From Bacillota bacterium (GTDB taxonomy: Bacteria > Bacillota > Clostridia > Lachnospirales > Cellulosilyticaceae), in the NCBI GenBank assembly GCA_023457875.1, contig JAEXBC010000341.1:1-11394 (forward strand): a stretch of DNA of 11,394 bases, in the 5' to 3' direction. The notes under the pieces are model-generated. The model searched no databases, had not been told where the DNA came from, and worked only from the letters and a program-made list of their open reading frames with translations. Numbering within the stretch: position 1 is the stretch's first letter; each line of letters starts with the position of its first letter. This document shows, in pieces, positions 6,216 through 11,394 of this stretch. The position numbers were made by a program, and so were the translations under genes.

Positions 6216-6797
6216 ATGGATTGCAATAGAGTTGGAAAGCTAATACTTAGTCTGCGCAAAGAGAAAAAGATGACCCAAAAGGAACTGGCTGATGCGATGA
6301 ATATTAGCGATAAAACCATTTCTAAGTGGGAACGTGGCTTAGGTTGCCCTGATGTAACCTTACTTAGCGAGCTTTCTAAAATATTAGGTGTAAATATTGA
6401 AAAAATTCTATTGGGAGATTTACAGCCCAATGATGCAGATGGAGGAAACATGAGAAGAATAAAATTTTATAGATGCCCCAGTTGTGGAAATATATTGACA
6501 GCTACAGGTGAAGCAGAGGTATCTTGTTGTGGCAGGAAGCTTGAAGTCCTTACTGCCCAAAAGGCTGATGAAGCCCATACATTGAATATAGAGGAAATAG
6601 AGGATGATTTGTACATTACCTTTAGTCATGAAATGACTAAGCAACATTATATTAGTTTTGTAGCCTACGTGCTCTTCGACAGAGTGCTTTTAATCAAGCT
6701 ATATCCTGAGCAAGGTGGCGAGGTGCGTTTTCATACGAGACAAAAGGGAAAATTGTATTTTTTCTGTAGCCAACATGGTTTATGGGTGCAGGAATAG
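6216..6797 (+). CDS. XRE HTH fused to desulfoferrodoxin (superoxide reductase-like regulator)
   Basis: 193 aa; AGGAGGTGA (6201-6209) is 6 nt before the ATG. Residues about 5-60 are a Cro/C1-type helix-turn-helix (MTQKELADAMNISDKTISKWERG). Residues about 82-115 are a desulforedoxin-type iron site: C87-x2-C90 and C104-C105. Residues about 116-193 match the superoxide reductase domain. All five active-iron ligands are present: H121, H138 (HEMT), H144 (QHYI), C184 and H187 (CSQHGLW). Their spacing is close to that of the Desulfovibrio-type enzyme. The E-K-H motif reads E119-A120-H121, so the lysine that guides superoxide to the iron is missing. I infer a regulator whose DNA binding responds to superoxide, peroxide, NO or iron through the metal centres; residual enzyme activity is possible. 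HTH-Dx-SOR fusions are, as I recall, a known but uncommon class in anaerobes. No terminator lies between it and trpB. Confidence 0.9.
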   Translation: MDCNRVGKLILSLRKEKKMTQKELADAMNISDKTISKWERGLGCPDVTLLSELSKILGVNIEKILLGDLQPNDADGGNMRRIKFYRCPSCGNILTATGEAEVSCCGRKLEVLTAQKADEAHTLNIEEIEDDLYITFSHEMTKQHYISFVAYVLFDRVLLIKLYPEQGGEVRFHTRQKGKLYFFCSQHGLWVQE

Positions 6798-6864
6798 GGA
6801 TAAGGTGAACACAAATAGATCAAGAAACATATATTAGTTAAGTATCTTATATGGACTAAGTATA

Positions 6865-6893
6865 TTGTATAGTTTTTTCAAAAGGCATATAAT
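6865..6893 (+). promoter_or_regulatory. Sigma-A promoter of the 140-residue protein
   Basis: TTGTAT (6865-6870), a 17-bp spacer and a perfect TATAAT (6888-6893). Predicted start near 6900, about 40 nt before ATG 6941. Confidence 0.7.
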
Positions 6894-6940
6894 AGTTATT
6901 AAAAGAGAAAACAATAGGATATAAGATTGGGGACTGATAT

Positions 6941-7363
6941 ATGAGTGGATTAAAGGAACTATTAGAGAGTGCAGGATTTAGCGTTAGAACCATCTCCCAG
7001 ATGATTTTACCTTTCCAAAGTTTAAATGCATTTATTATTAATGAAAACTTAAAGTTTGTATATGAAGAAGAAGCAGATGGAACCCTTATGATTAGGGAGA
7101 TTAAGGTGGATGAAGGGTACTTAAATCTTGGTTATACCACCCGTTTATTATCCTTTCTTCATGAGCAAAATCGCTACAACGTCATTTTGCCCTTTGTGAC
7201 AACACCTAAGCTGGTGCATATTTGTGACAAGTTGGGGATACAGAGGGATGATACTTGCGTAGAAAAATACGGGTATAATAGTGCCTTTTATGCGATTGCC
7301 AAAAACTATATTTTCTATGAAGGAAAGTATGGGCATTATGTAGTAAAGAAGCTAGAACAGTAA
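6941..7363 (+). CDS. Hypothetical protein, 140 residues
   Basis: Not recognised. The ATG is preceded by a weak purine-rich site (TTGGGGAC, 6927-6934) and a good promoter, and followed by a strong terminator, so it is a real single-gene unit. The protein is soluble, with no signal peptide or membrane segment. It appears to mix beta strands (AFIINENLKFVYEEE, about 30-44; LMIREIKVDE, 49-58) with helices (TTRLLSFLHEQ, 66-76; PKLVHICDKLGI, 89-100). The strand-then-helix order and the drop to VILPFVTTP hint at a GNAT acetyltransferase-like fold, but the acetyl-CoA loop R/Q-x-x-G-x-G/A is not clear (LGYTTRLL is the nearest). The C-terminus is aromatic-rich (NYIFYEGKYGHYVV). C95 and C106 are the only cysteines. 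Confidence 0.75.
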   Translation: MSGLKELLESAGFSVRTISQMILPFQSLNAFIINENLKFVYEEEADGTLMIREIKVDEGYLNLGYTTRLLSFLHEQNRYNVILPFVTTPKLVHICDKLGIQRDDTCVEKYGYNSAFYAIAKNYIFYEGKYGHYVVKKLEQ

Positions 7364-7400
7364 AAAAGAATGTCAAAAATAACCCATAAGATAATATATC

Positions 7401-7437
7401 AAAAGCCATGATAGTTAGCTAAACTATCATGGCTTTT
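7401..7437. terminator. Bidirectional terminator between convergent genes
   Basis: AAAAGCCATGATAGTT (7401-7416) is the exact reverse complement of AACTATCATGGCTTTT (7422-7437), a 16-bp stem with loop AGCTA. The A-run at one end and T-run at the other give a short U-tract in both directions. It serves the 140-residue gene (+) and glnS (-), whose ends converge here. Confidence 0.9.
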
Positions 7438-7455
7438 GTATGTTTACTTAACGAT

Positions 7456-9117
7456 TTAGTTAAGTTTAAATGAACTTTTTAATGGAACAATGCGGTTAAA
7501 GACAAGCTTTTCTGAGGTAGAGTATTTGCCATCTACACAGAAGAAACCATTTCTTACAAGTTGGAATTTATCAAGGGGCTTAGCATTTGCAAAAGCAACG
7601 TTTTCAATCAAGCCCTCTAATATTTCAAGTGAATGAGGGTTGATTTGCTCCAAGAAGTGTTTGCCTTCATTTTCTGGTGCATCGTCTAAAACAAGAGGCT
7701 CAAAAAGTCTAAACTGAGCTGGTAGAGCTGACGTGGCATCTACCCAATGGATGGTTGCTTTTACCTTACGTCCTGTAAAGCCAGAGCCGCTTTTGGTTTC
7801 TGGATCATAAGTACAATGTACTTCAATCACCTTACCTGACTCATCTTTAATTACATCCGTACATTTTACAAAGTAGGCACCCTTAAGACGAACCTCATTA
7901 CCAGGATAAAGTCTAAAGTATTTTGGTGCAGGAACCTCCATGAAATCTTCCTCTTCAATATAAAGTTCGCGAGAAAATGGTATCATACGTGTACCTTGCT
8001 CAGGGTCCTTCGCATTGTTTTCAACCTCAAGAAATTCTGTTTGGCCCTCAGGATAGTTGGTAATTACAAGCTTGATGGGTTTTAGAACAGCCATGGCTAA
8101 GGTTGCTTTTGGCTGAAGATCTTCTCGAAGGAAGAAGTCTAGCATTTGGCTATCTACAGTAGAATCTGCCTTAGCGACGCCGATTTCTTTACAGAAGTTG
8201 CGAATTGAATCAGCAGTATAACCACGTCTACGAAGACCACAAATGGTAGGCATACGAGGATCATCCCAGCCGTCAACAACTTTTTCATCAACCAGTTGTT
8301 TGAGTTTTCGTTTACTCATGACGGTATTGGTCATATTAAGTCTTGCAAATTCAATTTGGCGAGGCTTTGCAGCCATCTCACATTCCTCTACTACCCAGTC
8401 ATAAAGTGGACGGTGTGCTTCAAATTCTAAGGTACAAATGGAATGGGTAATCCCTTCTATGGCATCCTCAAGAGGATGAGCAAAGTCATACATAGGATAA
8501 ATACACCATTTATCACCTGTATTGTGGTGAGTGGCATGGGCAATACGATAAATAATAGGGTCACGCATATTCATATTTGGAGACGCCATATCAATTTTTG
8601 CTCTAAGTACCTTTTCACCATCAGCAAATTCACCGTTTTTCATGCGTTCAAATAATTGTAAGTTTTCTTCCACACTTCTGCTTCGGTAAGGACTTTCTTT
8701 ACCTGGTTCAGTAAGGGTACCGCGATACTCCTTTGCTTCCTCTGGTGTTAAGTCACAAACGTAGGCTTTTCCCTTTTTAATCAAAAGGACAGCGCGATTA
8801 TACATTTCTTCAAAGTAGTTTGAAGCAAAAAGTTTATTGGACCATTGTACGCCTAACCATTTTACATCTTCTTCAATGGACTCGACATATTCTGTATCCT
8901 CTTTAATAGGATTTGTATCATCAAAACGAAGATTTGTTTTTCCGTGAAATTCTCCAGCTAAGCCAAAATTAATTAAGATTGATTTCGCATGGCCGATATG
9001 AAGATATCCATTTGGTTCTGGGGGAAAACGCGTAATAATTTCTTTATGTTTTCCAGATTCTAGGTCGTCGCAAATGATATTACGAATAAAATTAGATGAA
9101 TTGTTCTCTAACGACAT
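7456..9117 (-). CDS. glnS: Glutaminyl-tRNA synthetase
   Basis: Cytoplasmic class I aminoacyl-tRNA synthetase that attaches glutamine to tRNA(Gln) using ATP. 553 aa, almost the E. coli length. GAGGT (9124-9128) lies 6 nt before the start. Class I signatures: [15 protein letters not shown] (HIGH at 40-43) and VMSKR (266-270, the KMSKS counterpart). Between them are RFDDTNP (64-70), [20 protein letters not shown] (207-226) and [12 protein letters not shown], which are typical of GlnRS rather than GluRS (LSKR-type). The C-terminal half is the beta-barrel anticodon-binding region, complete to the end. Most Gram-positive bacteria lack GlnRS and make Gln-tRNA(Gln) through GatCAB, so this is probably an old horizontal acquisition (known for some clostridia). 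Base use looks like the neighbours. No T-box is seen in the 179-bp upstream gap, and no convincing promoter. Confidence 0.97.
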   Translation of the reverse strand: MSLENNSSNFIRNIICDDLESGKHKEIITRFPPEPNGYLHIGHAKSILINFGLAGEFHGKTNLRFDDTNPIKEDTEYVESIEEDVKWLGVQWSNKLFASNYFEEMYNRAVLLIKKGKAYVCDLTPEEAKEYRGTLTEPGKESPYRSRSVEENLQLFERMKNGEFADGEKVLRAKIDMASPNMNMRDPIIYRIAHATHHNTGDKWCIYPMYDFAHPLEDAIEGITHSICTLEFEAHRPLYDWVVEECEMAAKPRQIEFARLNMTNTVMSKRKLKQLVDEKVVDGWDDPRMPTICGLRRRGYTADSIRNFCKEIGVAKADSTVDSQMLDFFLREDLQPKATLAMAVLKPIKLVITNYPEGQTEFLEVENNAKDPEQGTRMIPFSRELYIEEEDFMEVPAPKYFRLYPGNEVRLKGAYFVKCTDVIKDESGKVIEVHCTYDPETKSGSGFTGRKVKATIHWVDATSALPAQFRLFEPLVLDDAPENEGKHFLEQINPHSLEILEGLIENVAFANAKPLDKFQLVRNGFFCVDGKYSTSEKLVFNRIVPLKSSFKLN

Positions 9118-9296
9118 TTTTCTACCTCACTTATTATTTGTTTTATTGCAATATAAACATATGTAAAGTCACATACACTTATTTGACGGTTGAAATAATG
9201 ATTATCCCTATATTCTAATCTAATATAACAAAAAAATAAAGGGATAGAAATTAAAAGTTAAAAAATATAGCTTATAGCGTCAATAAATTTGGGTTT

Positions 9297-10967
9297 CTAT
9301 GAAAGATAAATGCTTTTGATTTGGTAGCCACTTTCATTGACGTATAAGGTAATGTCGCCGATATAGTCACCTGACTCAGGAAGGGTGGCATCATTCCAAA
9401 GGGTACTGGAAATGGATTTAGTACCGAAGGTTGCTATTACTTCGGAAATACGGTGGTTTTTAGCATATTTTGTACTAAACTTTAATGAGGCATCCTTAAT
9501 GAGTAAAATGGGCGTCGCATTACTAGCACCTGTTGGGATGAAAAGCTTTAATTGCTTTTCTAATGCTTCAAAATCATAATTTTCAGTAGCTTTGATACAT
9601 TTGTCTACATAAATTTTAGGCGTCTTATCGTCCTCGGTCAAAGTTGATGCGGCATTAACGGCAGTCTTGAAGGCTTCAATTTGTTCTATAGAGGAAGCTT
9701 TAAGACCACAAGCCATAGGATGACCGCCGCCACCATCTAATAGATGAAGGTAGGGTTTAAAGCTTTCAAACATATCATAGGCTTCAATAGAACGGCCAGA
9801 GCCTTTATAGGTACCGTTGATGGTACGAGAAAATATAACTGTGGGACGATAATATTTTTCTTTGATTCGTCCAGCCACTAGCCCCACCACACTCTCATGT
9901 GCCAGTTCATCTATTTCAATAATAATATCAGGAAGTATATCCATTTTTTCAATTTTTAAATCCATACGCTTTAAGGAATCCATCTCTTCATCTTGACGTT
10001 CTTTGTTCAGAGCGTCTAGACGCTGTTTGAAGGAATAAAGCACATTAGGATCTGTACATTTTAAATAGTTAAGGGCAGTTTCTGCGCTTTCTAGACGTCC
10101 ACAGGCATTTAGCCTTGGACCAATTTGAAAGCCAAGAGTAGACACACTGATGCGAGGATTAATCATGGTGGCAGCTGGAAGAGCCCCCATATTAAGGGCA
10201 CCTAGGCCCACCTTTACCATGTGTCTATTTTCACCTATTAATGGAGCTACATCACATACTGTCCCCAAAGCTACAAGGGACTGTATACGTGCTACGATTT
10301 CTTTTGTCGGTTTTATTTTAAGGTGAGACAGGAGCGCTTGCCCTAGCTTATAAGCAATCCCTACGCCTGCTAGTGTCTTGTAAGGGTAAGGGCAATCTTT
10401 CTGATGAGGATTAATGATGGCATCTGCATTAGGAAGAACAGAAGGCAGCTCATGATGATCGGTAACGATGACCTTCATTCCGAGTTTTTTTGCGTGGGCA
10501 ACTGCTTCTATGGCAGAAATGCCATTATCAACAGTAATGATGAGAGAGATACCATCTTGGTAAGCTGCATCCACAATATCCACATTAAGCCCATAGCCGT
10601 CTTTTTCTCGAAGGGGTAAATAGTGACTTGCAGGGGCATAGTTTAGTGTTTCAAAAACAGATAACAAAACGTAGGTGCTGGTCACACCGTCCACATCATA
10701 ATCGCCTATAATCCGTATTTTCTCTTGAAGATTCATACTCTCCATAATCAATGAGACTGCTTTTTCAATGTCTTTAAGGCCTACATAGCTTTTGGGGCGA
10801 GCACTTCCTAATATATATTCTCTGATTTCATTTAAGTCAAAGTTATTGCGAACACAAATAATAGCAGCAATAAAATCATATAAATGATAGGTAGAGGCTA
10901 CCTCGTCGATGATGCGTTTTTCCTCTTTGCTATAGTCCTTTTTTGTATATTCTAAAATGGTTTGCAT
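9297..10967 (-). CDS. recJ: Single-stranded-DNA-specific exonuclease RecJ
   Basis: 5'-3' single-strand DNA exonuclease of recombination and mismatch or base-excision repair; uses Mn2+ or Mg2+. ATG 10967 (556 aa) is chosen because GGAG ends 6 nt before it; an in-frame TTG at 10979 would begin four codons earlier, inside the same site. DHH-family motifs in order: IIGDYDVDGVTST (86-98), TVDNGI (145-150), VTDHHE (168-173), NPHQKDCPYP...LAGVGIAYKL (186-208, shown in part), GPRLNACGRL (283-292). The DHHA1 domain ends in DGGGGHPMACG (411-421) and an OB-like segment follows to the C-terminus. Length is normal for RecJ, and all metal-binding aspartates and histidines are present. It lies upstream of glnS on the same strand with a 179-bp gap that has no clear terminator, so read-through is possible. 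Confidence 0.95.
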   Translation of the reverse strand: MQTILEYTKKDYSKEEKRIIDEVASTYHLYDFIAAIICVRNNFDLNEIREYILGSARPKSYVGLKDIEKAVSLIMESMNLQEKIRIIGDYDVDGVTSTYVLLSVFETLNYAPASHYLPLREKDGYGLNVDIVDAAYQDGISLIITVDNGISAIEAVAHAKKLGMKVIVTDHHELPSVLPNADAIINPHQKDCPYPYKTLAGVGIAYKLGQALLSHLKIKPTKEIVARIQSLVALGTVCDVAPLIGENRHMVKVGLGALNMGALPAATMINPRISVSTLGFQIGPRLNACGRLESAETALNYLKCTDPNVLYSFKQRLDALNKERQDEEMDSLKRMDLKIEKMDILPDIIIEIDELAHESVVGLVAGRIKEKYYRPTVIFSRTINGTYKGSGRSIEAYDMFESFKPYLHLLDGGGGHPMACGLKASSIEQIEAFKTAVNAASTLTEDDKTPKIYVDKCIKATENYDFEALEKQLKLFIPTGASNATPILLIKDASLKFSTKYAKNHRISEVIATFGTKSISSTLWNDATLPESGDYIGDITLYVNESGYQIKSIYLS

Positions 10968-11048
10968 AATAATCTCCAATCTAGGTTTCTAAGGAGTATT
11001 TTAGCCCAGATGTCTATCAATTTCTAGTGCTAAATTTAATAACAGTTG

Positions 11049-11077
11049 TTGAAACTCATAAAGGGGTATATTATAAT
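11049..11077 (+). promoter_or_regulatory. Sigma-A promoter of the small Lys-rich ORF
   Basis: TTGAAA (11049-11054), a 17-bp spacer and a perfect TATAAT (11072-11077). Predicted start near 11084, 50 nt before ATG 11134. It points away from recJ. Confidence 0.75.
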
Positions 11078-11133
11078 AAAGCATATGTCAAATAAAGATT
11101 GATTCTAATGATGAAGAGATAACAAGGAGTAAC

Positions 11134-11325
11134 ATGAGGAAAAAGGCGAAGGAAGTTTTACGGCAGGTTGTATGGAAATTATTAAAGGTAAACTTAAAGC
11201 TATTAATAACACTTATCGTTTTTATCGTAGAACCAGAATTGATAACAAAAACTAGAAAAAAGAAGGGCACAAAAAAGTACAAAAAGTATATAAAAATAAA
11301 AACTGAATTAGAAGAAAAAAGATAA
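11134..11325 (+). CDS. Small Lys/Arg-rich protein with one hydrophobic segment
   Basis: 63 residues, family not recognised. The case that it is real rests on AAGGAG (11124-11129) 4 nt before the ATG and a near-consensus promoter upstream. 21 of 63 residues are Lys or Arg. Residues about 19-32 (VNLKLLITLIVFIV) form a short hydrophobic stretch followed by EPEL. The flanks are strongly basic (RKKAK at the N-terminus, TRKKKGTKKYKKYIKIK near the C-terminus). This would suit a small membrane-bound protein with cytoplasmic basic tails, or a nucleic-acid-binding peptide. The A-rich base composition makes lysine codons common by chance, so the length and composition alone are weak evidence. Confidence 0.45.
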   Translation: MRKKAKEVLRQVVWKLLKVNLKLLITLIVFIVEPELITKTRKKKGTKKYKKYIKIKTELEEKR

Positions 11326-11326
11326 C

Positions 11327-11375
11327 TAAAGAATAACAGTAAAGAATAACAGTAAAGAATAACAGTAAAGAATAA
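11327..11375 (+). repeat. 13-bp direct tandem repeat, about 3.8 copies
   Basis: The unit TAAAGAATAACAG occurs at 11327, 11340 and 11353, and a fourth copy from 11366 keeps the first ten bases. The three complete copies are identical to each other. The array starts one base after the stop codon of the small Lys-rich ORF. It has no spacers and no dyad symmetry, so it is a minisatellite and not CRISPR. It may continue in function or length beyond the window, but the last bases shown have left the repeat. Confidence 0.9.
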
Positions 11376-11394
11376 TCAAAGGAATGATTCTAAC

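Noticed and set aside
9203..9246. TATCCCT/AGGGATA inverted repeat in the recJ-glnS gap
   Set aside because: The arms are only 7 bp with a 30-bp AT-rich interval and no U-tract after the stem on the minus strand, so it is not a convincing terminator or operator.
10967..10979. TTG start four codons before the recJ ATG
   Set aside because: The TTG overlaps the GGAG ribosome binding site, which is correctly spaced for the ATG at 10967.
11327..11375. Tandem repeat considered as CRISPR or replication iterons
   Set aside because: Copies are directly adjacent without spacers, and no cas, rep or partition gene is visible nearby.

Overview
The window is AT-rich chromosomal DNA from an anaerobic, low-GC Gram-positive bacterium, most likely a clostridium (Lachnospirales-like). 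The evidence is strong GGAGG-type ribosome binding sites, sigma-A promoters, a T-box leader, a class I hybrid cluster protein, a clostridial single-cluster ferredoxin and a desulfoferrodoxin-type domain. The species cannot be named from the sequence alone.

Positions 1-4506 (+ strand) form a block for oxidative and nitrosative stress built on iron centres. It starts with the 3' end of a ferritin/rubrerythrin-like gene. Next is hcp, with every cluster ligand present, its own terminator, and a perfect 16-bp palindrome placed where a Crp/Fnr-type activator would bind. Then come a small hemerythrin-like protein, a [4Fe-4S] ferredoxin, a DUF1858 protein and a DUF438-hemerythrin-PAS protein. The last two overlap by 4 bp. 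Together they look like an anaerobe's kit for removing NO, sensing it and repairing the damage, analogous to the Hcp and YtfE/RIC systems.

Positions 4507-6128 hold a tryptophan-responsive unit: a clear promoter, a complete T-box leader (specifier UGG, UGGC acceptor-pairing bulge, competing antiterminator and terminator), and trpB with no trpA beside it.

Positions 6129-7363 hold an XRE-type DNA-binding domain fused to a complete desulfoferrodoxin (superoxide reductase) module, probably a redox-sensing regulator, followed by an unrecognised 140-residue protein with its own promoter. A strong bidirectional terminator (7401-7437) separates these from the convergent minus-strand genes.

Positions 7456-10967 (- strand) carry glnS (glutaminyl-tRNA synthetase, uncommon in Gram-positives) and recJ (single-strand DNA exonuclease). 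Beyond recJ a near-consensus promoter reads + toward a 63-residue Lys/Arg-rich small membrane-like protein. Just after its stop codon is a 13-bp tandem repeat of nearly four copies.

The most interesting items are the HTH-desulfoferrodoxin fusion, which keeps all metal ligands but has lost the catalytic lysine, the diiron/NO-response cluster with its palindromic operator, and the stand-alone T-box-controlled trpB.
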